This document shows, piece after piece, positions 20,068-28,060 of a stretch of 44,188 bases of DNA. Origin of the DNA: Bacteroidales bacterium (lineage in GTDB: Bacteria; Bacteroidota; Bacteroidia; Bacteroidales; UBA932); NCBI GenBank assembly GCA_017428725.1, contig JAFRQH010000008.1:1-44188 (forward strand). Direction: 5' to 3'. How positions within the stretch are numbered: position 1 is the stretch's first letter; each line of letters starts with the position of its first letter. The notes under the pieces were generated by a model. That model saw only the letters and a program-made list of their open reading frames with translations. It searched no databases and was not told the DNA's origin. The position numbers and the translations under genes were made by a program.

Positions 20068-21225
20068 TTATCTGATTTTGAGTAATGCCAACGTACTGAC
20101 TGCCAGGATGATCCCGATGATCCAGAACCGCGTCACGATCCGGGGCTCCGGGATGCCCATCTTCTGGTAGTGGTGGTGGAGCGGCGCCATCAGGAAGACG
20201 CGCCGGCCCTCGCCGTATTTCTTTTTCGTATACTTGAAGTACCGGCGCTGGATGATGACCGAGAGGCTCTCCATCAGGAAGATGCCGCAGAGGATGGGCA
20301 GCAGCAGCTCCTTGCGGACGAGCACGGCGCTCACGCCGATCACCCCGCCGATGGTCAGGCTCCCCGTGTCGCCCATGAAGACCTGGGCCGGGAAGGTGTT
20401 GTACCACAGGAACCCGACCAGGGCCCCGACGAAGGCCGCCATGTAGATGGCCACCTCGCCCGAGCCGGGGATGTACATGATGTTGAGGTAGCGCGCGTTG
20501 AGGACGTCGCCGCTCAGCCAGGCGATGATACCCAGGGCCACGCCCACGATGGCGGAGGTGCCGGCCGCCAGGCCGTCCATCCCGTCGGTGAGGTTGGTGC
20601 CGTTGGAGCAGGCCAGCATCACCACGATGATCATCACCATATAGATGCCCCAGGAGCAGTAGACGCCCAGCTGCCCCTTGAAGGGGGAGAGCCAGGAGTA
20701 GTCGAACTCGTGGGCCTTGACGAAGGGGATCGTGGTCACGAGCCGGTCCGTGGGGATGGAGGGGCTGATGCAGACGGTCAGGGCGATGAACAGGCCCAGG
20801 CCGAACTGCAGGATAAGTTTGCCGCGCTCGCTCATCCCTTCCTTGTTGTGCTTGAAGACCTTGATGTAATCGTCGGCGAAGCCGATGGCCCCGCACCAGA
20901 CGGTGGTCACGATCAGCAGGATGGTATAGATGCTGTCCAGGCGGCACACCAGCAGGGCGGCGCCCAGCACGGCCGCGATGATGATCAGGCCGCCCATCGT
21001 GGGCGTGCCCTTCTTCTGCATCTGGCCTTCGAGGCCGAGGTCGCGGATCTCCTCGCCGATCTGGTGGCGCTGCAGGCGGCGGATGATGCCCTTGCCCGCG
21101 AAGAAGGCGATCACCATGCTGATGACGGCCGCGAGCATGGCGCGGAAGGAGAGGTAGTTGAACAGGCCGGCACCGGGGATGTGCAGGCCCAGGGACTGCA
21201 GCCAATCGACGAGGTGGTTCAGCAT
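20068..21225 (-). CDS. mraY: Phospho-MurNAc-pentapeptide transferase (lipid I synthase)
   Basis: 385 residues with about ten transmembrane helices. It attaches phospho-MurNAc-pentapeptide to undecaprenyl phosphate at the inner membrane. The active-site pieces are KKGTPTMGG (71-79), the paired Asp118-Asp119 in GFADDYIKV, NLTDGMDGLAAG, FMGDTGSLTIGGVIGV and the C-terminal MAPLHHHYQKMGIPEPRIVTRFWI. The stretch between helices 4 and 5 is longer than in Gram-positive MraY, as is normal in Bacteroidota. The start overlaps the murE end by seven bases. Confidence 0.96.
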   Translation of the reverse strand: MLNHLVDWLQSLGLHIPGAGLFNYLSFRAMLAAVISMVIAFFAGKGIIRRLQRHQIGEEIRDLGLEGQMQKKGTPTMGGLIIIAAVLGAALLVCRLDSIYTILLIVTTVWCGAIGFADDYIKVFKHNKEGMSERGKLILQFGLGLFIALTVCISPSIPTDRLVTTIPFVKAHEFDYSWLSPFKGQLGVYCSWGIYMVMIIVVMLACSNGTNLTDGMDGLAAGTSAIVGVALGIIAWLSGDVLNARYLNIMYIPGSGEVAIYMAAFVGALVGFLWYNTFPAQVFMGDTGSLTIGGVIGVSAVLVRKELLLPILCGIFLMESLSVIIQRRYFKYTKKKYGEGRRVFLMAPLHHHYQKMGIPEPRIVTRFWIIGIILAVSTLALLKIR

Positions 21226-22679
21226 AAGTCGAGGGTTTTGAAGGTTTCAAGTACGATCTCGCGCTCGTCGAAGTGGTTCTTGACGGTGCCGAGGATCTGG
21301 TAGGTCTCGTGGCCTTTGCCGGCCAGCAGGATGGTGGCGCCCTTGGGGGCGAGCATCAGGGCGGTGCGGATGGCCTCGCGCCGGTCGGCGATGCAGACCG
21401 TCTTGGCCAGCGCCGCGGCGTCCAGGCCGCGCTTGATGTCCTCCAGGATGTCCTCCGTCCGCTCGGTGCGGCTGTTGTCGGAGGTCAGGAAGACGCGGTC
21501 GGCGAGGCGTCCGGCCACAGCGCCCATCTCCGGGCGCTTGGTCTTGTCGCGGTCCCCGCCGCAGCCGAACAGGCAGATCAGCTCCCGGTCCGGGGCCACG
21601 TCGCGCAGGGTCTTGAGGACGTTCTCCAGGGCATCCGGCGTGTGGGCGTAGTCGATGACCACGCAGAGGTCGCGGGGGCCGCGGAGCGTCTCCAGGCGTC
21701 CTTTGGCGGACTGGAGGCGCGACAGGGCCACGAGCGCCTCGTCGGGGGACACGCCGAGCACGAGGGCCGTCGTGTAGATGGCCAGCAGGTTGTAGGCGTT
21801 GTGGGCCCCGATCAGGCGGGTCCAGACCTCGCGCCCGTCGATGCGAAGGAGCATCCCTTCCGGGCTCTGCTCGAGGATGCGGGCGGTGTGGTCGGCGGCG
21901 CCGCGGCAGGAGTAGCCGACCACGCGGGCACGCGTGTTCTGGACCATCACCTCGCCGTGCTTGTCGTCGAGGTTGATGACGGCGGTCGCGGACGGATCCA
22001 GGGTGTCGAAGAAGCGTTTCTTGCAGCGGAGGTATTCGGCGAAGCTGCCGTGGTAGTCGAGGTGGTCGTGGGTGAGGTTGGAGAAGATGGCCACGCGGAA
22101 GTCCAGGCCCGCCACGCGCTCCTGGTCCACGCCGATCGAGCTGACCTCCATGAAGCAGTACTCGCAGTCGGCCGCGACCATCTCGGCGAGCAGCCGGTTG
22201 AGCGTCACGGGGTCGGAGGTGGTGTTGGCGGTCTCGCTGCGCCGGGAGCCTACGAAATTGGCGATGGTGGAGAGCAGGCCGCATTCGTAGCCGAGGCTGC
22301 GGAAGAGGTCGTAGAGCAGGGTTACGGTCGTGGTCTTGCCGTTGGTGCCCGTGATGCCCACGAGGTTCAGTTTCCCGCTCGGGTGTCCGTAGAAGGCGTC
22401 CGCCGCCAGGGCTACCGCCTTTCGGCTGTCGGAGATGATGACGCTTGTCACGGGAAGCCCGGTCTGACCGGGGATCTCTTCGTACATTACGGCGACGGCA
22501 CCGTTCTCGATCGCCTTGTCCAGGTATGCACGGCCGTCATTCCCGCATCCGTTCACGGCGATGAACAGGCTGCCGGGACGGACCTCGCGGGAGTCGTTGG
22601 TCAGCGCGCTGATCTCCACGTCCGGGTCGCCCTGGACGGAGAGCACGCCGCACCGCTGTATGATCTCACTCAGTTTCAT
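21219..22679 (-). CDS. murE: UDP-MurNAc-tripeptide synthetase
   Basis: 486 residues. MurE adds the third amino acid, in most Bacteroidota meso-diaminopimelate, to UDP-MurNAc-L-Ala-D-Glu. Motifs: LTNDSREVRPGSLFIAVNG in the uridine-binding domain, the ATP loop ITGTNGKTTTVTLLYDLF (111-117), MEVSSIGVDQERVAGLDFRVAIFSNLTHDHLDYHGSFAEY with the DHLDYH signature, and VIDYAHTPDALENVL. The substrate-selecting motif, DNPR in diaminopimelate enzymes, here reads DNSR (TSDNSRTERTEDI); the Arg is kept, so diaminopimelate is still likeliest. It overlaps ftsI by 14 bases. Confidence 0.96.
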   Translation of the reverse strand: MKLSEIIQRCGVLSVQGDPDVEISALTNDSREVRPGSLFIAVNGCGNDGRAYLDKAIENGAVAVMYEEIPGQTGLPVTSVIISDSRKAVALAADAFYGHPSGKLNLVGITGTNGKTTTVTLLYDLFRSLGYECGLLSTIANFVGSRRSETANTTSDPVTLNRLLAEMVAADCEYCFMEVSSIGVDQERVAGLDFRVAIFSNLTHDHLDYHGSFAEYLRCKKRFFDTLDPSATAVINLDDKHGEVMVQNTRARVVGYSCRGAADHTARILEQSPEGMLLRIDGREVWTRLIGAHNAYNLLAIYTTALVLGVSPDEALVALSRLQSAKGRLETLRGPRDLCVVIDYAHTPDALENVLKTLRDVAPDRELICLFGCGGDRDKTKRPEMGAVAGRLADRVFLTSDNSRTERTEDILEDIKRGLDAAALAKTVCIADRREAIRTALMLAPKGATILLAGKGHETYQILGTVKNHFDEREIVLETFKTLDLC

Positions 22680-24576
22680 CTGCAGGTTTCTCTCTGATAA
22701 GTTCTTCCCGGAAATACGGGTCTATGTTGTACAGTTTGTCGATGACGGTCCGGATGGCGCGGGCCGGGATCCCGCCGCCCTGGAAGCTCTTGCCCGTGGG
22801 CTTGGAGTACACGGAGCAGATGATGCTGTACTGGGGGTCCTCCGCCGGGAAGAAGCCCACGAAGGTGCCCTGGTATTTGCGGCGCCCGGAGGCGTCGGAG
22901 TACTGTCCGTTCTCGAAGGTGCCGAAGGAGGTGCCGGTCTTGCCGGCCACGGCGCACTTGGCGTCCTTGAGGCGCTTGGCGGTGCCCTCCTCGGTCACGG
23001 CCTTGAGCGCGCGGGTGATGGTGTCGGCGACGGCGCGCGAGCAGACCGCGGCGTTGAGCACGCCCGGGCCGCGCTTCTCGGTCACGACGCCGTTCTGCTC
23101 GATGTCCTCGACCAGGTAGGGTTTCATCATCCGGCCCTTGTTGGCGATGGCGTTGTAGAAGGTCAGGATGTGCATCGGCGTCTCCTCGGTGCTGTAGCCG
23201 AATCCGATCGACCCGAGGTCGGTGTCGGTCCAGTAGCGGGTGGTGGGGTTGGGGATGGTCGGGGTCTGGAGGCCGTCCAGGTCGAAGCTGAAGGCCTCGC
23301 CGAGTTTGTAGTTATAGATGTTCTGGAGGAACTTCTCGGTCTTCTCGAGGCCTTTGCCGCGGCCCTTGGACTTGTCGATGCCGTAGTTCTGGACGGCCAG
23401 CGTGGCGAAGACGTAGTTGGACGAGATCTTGAAGCCGTCCAGCACGGAGATGCGGTTGGTCTGGTGCTGGCGGGCGAAGTCCGGGATGTGCGCGTCGTTG
23501 ATGGAGGTGCCGGCCACGTGGCCCGAGGTGGCGGGGAGGGTCTCCTCCAGGCTCTTGATATAGCCATCGTTGAGCACGGACATCAGGGTCACGGTCTTGA
23601 AGACGGAGCCGGGCTCGCCCTTGCGGCCGATGGCCAGGTTCTGGATCTCCTCGAAGGGGCCCGTGCCGTCCTCGCGCACCAGGTTGACCATCGCCCGGAT
23701 GGCGCCCGTGGACACTTCCATCAGCACGAGGCAGGCGCCCTCGAGGTCGGGCTCCTCGGTGATCTGCTCGCGGAGGGCCTTGTCGGCGATGTCCTGGTAG
23801 TCGATGTTCAGGGTGATGCGCAGGTCCTTGCCGTCCACGGCGCGCACGTAGGCGCTGTCGCTGTTGCGCACGCGGCCGTAGTCGGTCACGCGCATCCATT
23901 CGCGGCCTTCCTGGCCGTGCAGGACATAGTCGAACTTGCCCTCGAGGCCGATGTGGGTGTTGGTGACGGGGGATTTGTTGCCGCGCACGAAACCGATGGT
24001 GCGCCGCGCGAGCTTGCCATAAGGATACTGGCGGATGTTCTCCTGCTCCACGATCATCCCGCTGCGGTAGCGGCCGTCGCGGAAGAGGGGCAGTTCGATG
24101 ATGCGGTTGTAGGCGTTGCGGTCCACCGGGCGGCCCAGGCGGACATATTTGCGGCCGCCGGCGCGGCTGTCCTTGATGAGCTTGTAGTACTGGTCGGCGG
24201 TCCGGTCCCCGAACTCCGCGGCCAGGCCCTTGGAGAGCTCCGCGGCCTTGGCCAGCCAGGCCTGCTCCTGCTCAGGGGTGTTGGTGTCCTTGAGCACGGT
24301 GCAGTCCATATAGAACTGGTAAGTGGGGCAGGAGATGGCGAGCAGGCGCCCCTCGGCGTCCAGGATGTTGCCGCGGGCGGGCTCGATGATGCTCACCGTG
24401 TTGGAGGGAGTTAGCGCCGCCTCGATCTTGGGGTCGGGACGGAAGAAGAGCTGGATGCCGACGATGCGTGCGATGAGCACGACCGAGGCGAGCAGCAGCA
24501 CCACGTAGAGCAGGTACAGGATCACGCCGATCCTGTCCCTTTTCCTGGTCTTGGCTATGGTCGTCTCCGTACTCAT
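22666..24576 (-). CDS. ftsI: Septal class B penicillin-binding protein (peptidoglycan transpeptidase)
   Basis: 636 residues: a cytoplasmic start, one transmembrane helix (about 16-42), a non-catalytic pedestal (IEPARGNILDAEGRLLA) and the transpeptidase domain. The catalytic motifs are SVFK (nucleophile Ser324), SSN (385-387) and KTGTS (KTG at 546-548). It cross-links septal peptidoglycan with FtsW. The protein ends about 85 residues after KTG (RTVIDKLYNIDPYFREELI), so the C-terminal PASTA domain seen in many Spo-type homologues is absent. It overlaps ftsL by ATGA and murE by 14 bases. Confidence 0.95.
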   Translation of the reverse strand: MSTETTIAKTRKRDRIGVILYLLYVVLLLASVVLIARIVGIQLFFRPDPKIEAALTPSNTVSIIEPARGNILDAEGRLLAISCPTYQFYMDCTVLKDTNTPEQEQAWLAKAAELSKGLAAEFGDRTADQYYKLIKDSRAGGRKYVRLGRPVDRNAYNRIIELPLFRDGRYRSGMIVEQENIRQYPYGKLARRTIGFVRGNKSPVTNTHIGLEGKFDYVLHGQEGREWMRVTDYGRVRNSDSAYVRAVDGKDLRITLNIDYQDIADKALREQITEEPDLEGACLVLMEVSTGAIRAMVNLVREDGTGPFEEIQNLAIGRKGEPGSVFKTVTLMSVLNDGYIKSLEETLPATSGHVAGTSINDAHIPDFARQHQTNRISVLDGFKISSNYVFATLAVQNYGIDKSKGRGKGLEKTEKFLQNIYNYKLGEAFSFDLDGLQTPTIPNPTTRYWTDTDLGSIGFGYSTEETPMHILTFYNAIANKGRMMKPYLVEDIEQNGVVTEKRGPGVLNAAVCSRAVADTITRALKAVTEEGTAKRLKDAKCAVAGKTGTSFGTFENGQYSDASGRRKYQGTFVGFFPAEDPQYSIICSVYSKPTGKSFQGGGIPARAIRTVIDKLYNIDPYFREELIREKPADETE

Positions 24577-24920
24577 CTCTTGACTGTGATTGCAGGTTGT
24601 TGCGGTTCCTGGACCTTGGAGCCCATCCGTTCGAGCAGCTGCTCCACACTGGAGCGCTTGCTGACTTCGACCACTTCGAAGACTTTCTGCGCGTGGACGA
24701 TCTCGAGCTCCTTGAGCTCCGCCTTGTTCTTCTCCACCTTGGAGAGCGTGGTCTCGATGATCAGGCTGAACCAGATGGCGAGTCCGAACAGCAGGAAGGT
24801 GTAGGCGATGTGGATGAAGTAGCGCCCGACGTTGAGCCGGAGCAGGAACTCACCTTTGAGAACCGCCACGAAGCTGTTCTTGAAGAACAGGCCTATGTCT
24901 GCTAGCTTCCAGGTCTTCAT
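24573..24920 (-). CDS. ftsL: FtsL-like cell division protein
   Basis: 115 residues: basic/amphipathic N-terminus (MKTWKLADIGLFFKNSFVAVLKGEF), a single transmembrane helix (about 35-55) and a charged, coiled-coil-like region (VEKNKAELKELEIVHAQKVFEVVEVSKRSSVEQLLERMG). That is the Bacteroidota FtsL pattern; conserved primary sequence is scarce in this family, so the call depends on topology, size and position between rsmH and ftsI. FtsL would bridge FtsQ and the FtsW-FtsI synthase. Both ends overlap neighbours by ATGA (24920-24917 with rsmH, 24576-24573 with ftsI), a sign of tight translational coupling. Confidence 0.88.
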   Translation of the reverse strand: MKTWKLADIGLFFKNSFVAVLKGEFLLRLNVGRYFIHIAYTFLLFGLAIWFSLIIETTLSKVEKNKAELKELEIVHAQKVFEVVEVSKRSSVEQLLERMGSKVQEPQQPAITVKR

Positions 24921-25822
24921 AGCTTCTCGGCGATTCTGAGTTTGGCGCTGCGCGCGCGGGTGTTGAAAGCGATCTCCGACTCGTCCGGCAGGACCGGCTT
25001 GCGATTAACGGCCTGCAGGGGAGCGTCGCTCCACCCGAAGCTGTCCTTGGACTCGTCTCCTCCCACGTTGCCGGAGCGGATGAAGTTCTTGACCATCCGG
25101 TCCTCGAGGGAGTGGTAGGTGATGACGGCCAGCCGGCCGCCGGGCTTGAGGGATGCGGCGGCGCCGGAGAGGAATTTCTCCAGTGCGCGCATCTCTTCGT
25201 TGACCTCGATGCGCAGGGCCTGGTAGACCTTGGCGAGGAACTTATGTTGGGCGAATGAGGGCAGGGCTGCCGCGATGGCACGGTCGAGGTCGTCTGTGGT
25301 GAGGATCGGCGCGGCGAGCCGGGCGGCAGCGATGAGCTGCGCCACCCGGCGGGCGTTGCCGAGCTCTCCGTAGAGCCGGAAAATCCTTTCCAATTCTTCT
25401 TGCGTATAAGAATTGACGATGTCAGAGGCGGTCTTACCACCCTGCACGTTCATTCGCATGTCGAGCGGGGCGTTCGGGAAGCGGAAGGAGAAACCCCTGT
25501 CCGCCGTGTCGAACTGGTGGGAACTCACGCCCAGGTCGGCGAGGATCCCGTCGAGTCCTTCCGGGGCGTGGAGGAGGGTATAGTTGTGGATGAAACGGAA
25601 GTTGTTGTGTATAAGGGTGAAGCGCGGGTCGTCAGGAGCCTGCGCGAGGGCGTCCTCGTCGCGGTCGAAGGCCAGCAGGCGGCCCTTGGGGGACAGCCTG
25701 GAGAGGATCTCGCGGCTGTGCCCGCCGCCGCCGAAGGTGGCGTCGGCGTAGGTGCCGTCCGGGTCGAGGACCAGGGCATCGATGCTGGGGAGGAGGAGGA
25801 CTGGATTGTGGTATTCTGACAT
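24917..25822 (-). CDS. rsmH: 16S rRNA (cytosine(1402)-N4)-methyltransferase
   Basis: 301 residues. RsmH (MraW) methylates N4 of C1402 in the ribosomal decoding centre using S-adenosylmethionine. Motifs: YHNPVLLLPSIDALV, the SAM loop YADATFGGGGHSREIL (GGGGHS at 31-36), LLAFDRDEDAL, ILADLGVSSHQFDTADRGFSFRFPNAPLDMRM, and LKPGGRLAVITYHSLEDRMVKNFIR. A helical insert with NSYTQEELERIFRLYGELGNARRVAQLI is normal. It lies 12 bases after mraZ and is the second gene of the division operon. Confidence 0.97.
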   Translation of the reverse strand: MSEYHNPVLLLPSIDALVLDPDGTYADATFGGGGHSREILSRLSPKGRLLAFDRDEDALAQAPDDPRFTLIHNNFRFIHNYTLLHAPEGLDGILADLGVSSHQFDTADRGFSFRFPNAPLDMRMNVQGGKTASDIVNSYTQEELERIFRLYGELGNARRVAQLIAAARLAAPILTTDDLDRAIAAALPSFAQHKFLAKVYQALRIEVNEEMRALEKFLSGAAASLKPGGRLAVITYHSLEDRMVKNFIRSGNVGGDESKDSFGWSDAPLQAVNRKPVLPDESEIAFNTRARSAKLRIAEKL

Positions 25823-25834
25823 CTCGCGGGGCCC

Positions 25835-26290
25835 CTATCTCTTGGAGAGGCTTTCCGCGATGGCAATGAATTCTTCGTTCGACAACCTGGACGACTCGAA
25901 CCGCTCCTTGGCCCAGATCTCGATCTTGAAATCATTGCCGGAGAAAACCACTTCTTTGTTCACACCGATGGAATCAAGGAGTTTGCGGCTGATCGAGATG
26001 CGTCCGAACTTGACGTCCGGCTCCACGATGTCCCGGTCACGCAGGTATTCTCTCCAGAAATCTTTGTGCTTTCGGTTGAAATTGAGGTCGAGGCTGTCCT
26101 TGACCTGTCCGGACTGACGCTCCCACTCCTCGTAGGTGTACATCTCCAGGCAGGGCTCGAAAAGGTCTTTCTTGATGACGAACCTCATATCGCTTCCGGG
26201 CGGCATCGCACCCTTGAGCGGCGCGGGGAAGACCAGCCTCCCTTTGTCGTCCACCCTGGATGTGTATTCGCCGATGAAAGTGACCATCAT
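25835..26290 (-). CDS. mraZ: MraZ transcriptional regulator of the dcw operon
   Basis: 151 residues from ATG 26290; the ATG immediately after (26287, MVTFIGEYTSR) is as likely, and a TTG at 26296 also opens the frame. MraZ is a ring-forming DNA-binding protein with two SpoVT/AbrB-like swapped-hairpin domains: FIGEYTSRVDDKGRLVFPAPLKG begins the first, GRISISRKLLDSIGVNKEVVFSGNDFKIEIWAKERF the second. In other bacteria it binds a direct-repeat box in front of its own operon and represses or tunes it. The phased TGGAA array upstream (26331-26395) is the obvious target here, so autoregulation is expected. Confidence 0.95.
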   Translation of the reverse strand: MMVTFIGEYTSRVDDKGRLVFPAPLKGAMPPGSDMRFVIKKDLFEPCLEMYTYEEWERQSGQVKDSLDLNFNRKHKDFWREYLRDRDIVEPDVKFGRISISRKLLDSIGVNKEVVFSGNDFKIEIWAKERFESSRLSNEEFIAIAESLSKR

Positions 26291-26313
26291 TATCAATTCT
26301 TATACGCAATGGA

Positions 26314-26321
26314 CAAAGGTA
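26314..26321 (-). promoter_or_regulatory. -7 promoter box of the division/cell-wall operon
   Basis: On the minus strand this is TACCTTTG, an exact TAnnTTTG match, 23 bases before the mraZ start at 26290. The -33 position (about 26341-26345) falls inside the TGGAA repeat array rather than on a TTTG, so a bound MraZ ring would sit on the promoter itself. Confidence 0.65.
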
Positions 26322-26330
26322 AGGAAATTT

Positions 26331-26395
26331 TTCCATTTTCTTCCATTCTCTTCCAATTTTTTCCACTTTTTTATCAACCGTCGTTTCCCCTTCCA
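26331..26395 (-). promoter_or_regulatory. Putative MraZ operator: phased TGGAA direct repeats
   Basis: On the minus strand TGGAA occurs at 26365-26361, 26355-26351, 26345-26341 and 26335-26331, exactly one per 10 bases, each followed by an A-rich spacer. A fifth copy at 26395-26391 is in the same 10-base phase after skipping two turns. Known MraZ boxes in other phyla are short G-rich direct repeats spaced by one helical turn directly before mraZ, so position, phase and sequence fit. Binding is inferred. Confidence 0.75.
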
Positions 26396-26413
26396 AATGT
26401 CCCCGAAAAAAAG

Positions 26414-26421
26414 TATCTTTG
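26414..26421 (+). promoter_or_regulatory. -7 promoter box for the 26443 gene
   Basis: TATCTTTG, an exact TAnnTTTG match, ends 21 bases before ATG 26443. It faces away from the mraZ promoter, and the two -7 boxes are about 93 bases apart with the TGGAA array between, so MraZ binding could affect both directions. No clear -33 TTTG. Confidence 0.6.
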
Positions 26422-26442
26422 TCATAACAAACCGTTTTTGAT

Positions 26443-26895
26443 ATGAAGAGATTATTGGTAGTATTCGCCCTTGCGCTGCTGGCCGTGCCGGCGGTGTGGG
26501 CGCAGAGCCGGACCTGGACGCTGTCCGAGACCGGCTGGGGCCGTGTCGATTTCGCGCTGCAGCAAGGCTCCATCCCTATGCATACGATGGGAGAGATCAA
26601 TATCCCGCGCTGGCGCAAGGCCTCCGGTACCCTCAAGGTGGATTTCGACAAGAAGGAGGCCGTCCTGTCCCAGAGCCGGGGCAAGGACAAGACCTTCTAC
26701 CTGCTGACCGAGAGCCGCCCGCACGAGACGCGCGACGGCTGGTCCTATGTGGAGTATGAGGCCCTGGACAACCACAATGCCGGCTGCCGTTTCTGGGTCT
26801 GCAAACACGAGAGCGGCGCCGAGCGTGTGCTGGTCTTCTATCCCTACTGGACCCCCGACACGGTCTACGGCTACCGCCTGACCCCGGAGAAGTAG
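26443..26895 (+). CDS. Small secreted protein of unknown function
   Basis: 150 residues with a clear signal peptide (MKRLLVVFALALLAVPAVWAQ, cleavage after about residue 20). The mature part is rich in aromatic and charged residues with alternating beta-like patterning (GWGRVDFALQQGSIPMHTMGEINIPRWRKASGTLKVDFD, KTFYLLTESRPHETRDGWSYVEYEALD). I do not recognise a family. It is divergent from mraZ and followed after 43 bases by a serine hydrolase gene with no terminator between, so the two may be cotranscribed. Codon composition matches the GC-rich neighbours, and the 21-base leader begins at a good -7 box, which supports a real gene. Confidence 0.75.
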   Translation: MKRLLVVFALALLAVPAVWAQSRTWTLSETGWGRVDFALQQGSIPMHTMGEINIPRWRKASGTLKVDFDKKEAVLSQSRGKDKTFYLLTESRPHETRDGWSYVEYEALDNHNAGCRFWVCKHESGAERVLVFYPYWTPDTVYGYRLTPEK

Positions 26896-26938
26896 CTCCT
26901 CCGCAATCCGTCAGTATCCATAAAAACCAATTTCCGAT

Positions 26939-27988
26939 ATGCGCAAGTCATCCCTCTTACTCTGCGCGGTGGCCCTCTTGCTGGCCGCCTGCAACTCCGC
27001 CCCGTCCGACGGATCCCTCCCGCGCGGTGCGTCCCCGGTCGACACGGCCGAGTTCGACAAGGTCTTCGACGAGGTGACGGCCGTGCCCGGTGACAGCCTC
27101 CACAGCCTGATGGTCGTCAAGGACGGCAAGGTCATCTATGAGCGCTACGCCCCCGGCCACGGCCCCGACGAGGCGCACGTGATGAACTCCGTCAGCAAGA
27201 GCTTCCTGTCCTGCGCCGTCGGTTTCGCCGTCCAGGAGGGCCTGCTGACCGTCCAGGACAAGGTGGTGAAGTTCTTCGGCGACGACGAGCTCCCGCCCGT
27301 GGCGGAGCGCTCCGAGCGCCTGCTGAACCTGACCATCCACGACCTGCTCCGGATGTCCTCGGGCTTCGACAACGAGCGGGTGGACCGCCGCAATTCCGAG
27401 AACTGGGCCCGCGACTTCCTGGCCATTCCGCAGACCTGGGAGCCGGGCAGCCGCTTCCACTACAACAGCATGAACAGCTACATCCTGTCCGTGATCGTGT
27501 CCCGCGTGACCGGAGAGAAGGTCAACGACTACCTGCAGCCGCGCCTGTTCACGCCCCTGGCCATCGAATCCCACGAATGGCAGGAGTCCCCGCAGGGGTA
27601 CAATGCCGGCGGCTGGGGGATGTACATCACCACCGAATCCCTGGCCAAGATCTCCCTGTTCGTCCTCCAGAAGGGCGTCTGGAACGGCAAGCGCCTGCTG
27701 GACGAGGCCTGGTTCGACGAGGCCTGCAAGGCGCAGATCATGGAGTACGCCGGCGAGGACATCACCCCGGAGGAGGCCGCCGTCAAGTATGCCGGCGACC
27801 AGTGGAACATGGGCTACGGCTACCAGTTCTGGATGGACGACTGCGGCGGCTGCCGCCTGGACGGCGCCCGCGGCCAGTTCGGCATCGTGATGCCCGACAA
27901 GAACGCCGTCATCGCCACCACGGCCGATGTCCGCAACAACAAGATCCTCTTCTATTCCGCCTGGAAGCACATCCACGACCTGCTGTAA
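26939..27988 (+). CDS. Beta-lactamase-fold serine hydrolase lipoprotein
   Basis: 349 residues. Lipobox LLAACN (Cys18). The class C beta-lactamase/esterase fold is shown by the SxxK motif SVSK (Ser84, Lys87) in HVMNSVSKSFLSCAVGFAVQEG, LTIHDLLRMSSGFDN, and YNS at 175-177 in RFHYNSMNSYILSVIVSRVTGE, where the Tyr is the usual general base. GYNAGGWGMYITTESLAKISLFVLQKGVWNGKRLLDEAW and MGYGYQFWMDDCGG follow the pattern of periplasmic esterases or D-amino peptidases rather than true beta-lactamases. The substrate is unknown. It ends at the strong bidirectional terminator at 28004-28044. Confidence 0.88.
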   Translation: MRKSSLLLCAVALLLAACNSAPSDGSLPRGASPVDTAEFDKVFDEVTAVPGDSLHSLMVVKDGKVIYERYAPGHGPDEAHVMNSVSKSFLSCAVGFAVQEGLLTVQDKVVKFFGDDELPPVAERSERLLNLTIHDLLRMSSGFDNERVDRRNSENWARDFLAIPQTWEPGSRFHYNSMNSYILSVIVSRVTGEKVNDYLQPRLFTPLAIESHEWQESPQGYNAGGWGMYITTESLAKISLFVLQKGVWNGKRLLDEAWFDEACKAQIMEYAGEDITPEEAAVKYAGDQWNMGYGYQFWMDDCGGCRLDGARGQFGIVMPDKNAVIATTADVRNNKILFYSAWKHIHDLL

Positions 27989-28003
27989 CCGGGCACGGTA
28001 CAA

Positions 28004-28044
28004 AAAACCGCCGCAATCAGGTTCGACCCGGTTGCGGCGGTTTT
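28004..28044. terminator. Bidirectional intrinsic terminator
   Basis: A perfect 13-base-pair stem: AAAACCGCCGCAA at 28004-28016 pairs with TTGCGGCGGTTTT at 28032-28044 around a 15-base loop. T runs flank it on both strands. It sits between the convergent serine hydrolase (ending 27988) and carboxyltransferase (ending 28061) and would stop both transcripts. Confidence 0.9.
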
Positions 28045-28060
28045 CTGGAATCCGAGACCG

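Noticed and set aside
26331..26395. Tandem repeats as a CRISPR-like or microsatellite array
   Set aside because: Units are only five conserved bases with 10-base phase, directly before mraZ; a regulator box explains them better.
26939..27988. Antibiotic-resistance beta-lactamase
   Set aside because: The SxxK and YNS motifs fit the broad serine-hydrolase family, but the overall pattern is that of periplasmic esterases or peptidases, with no sign of a resistance enzyme.
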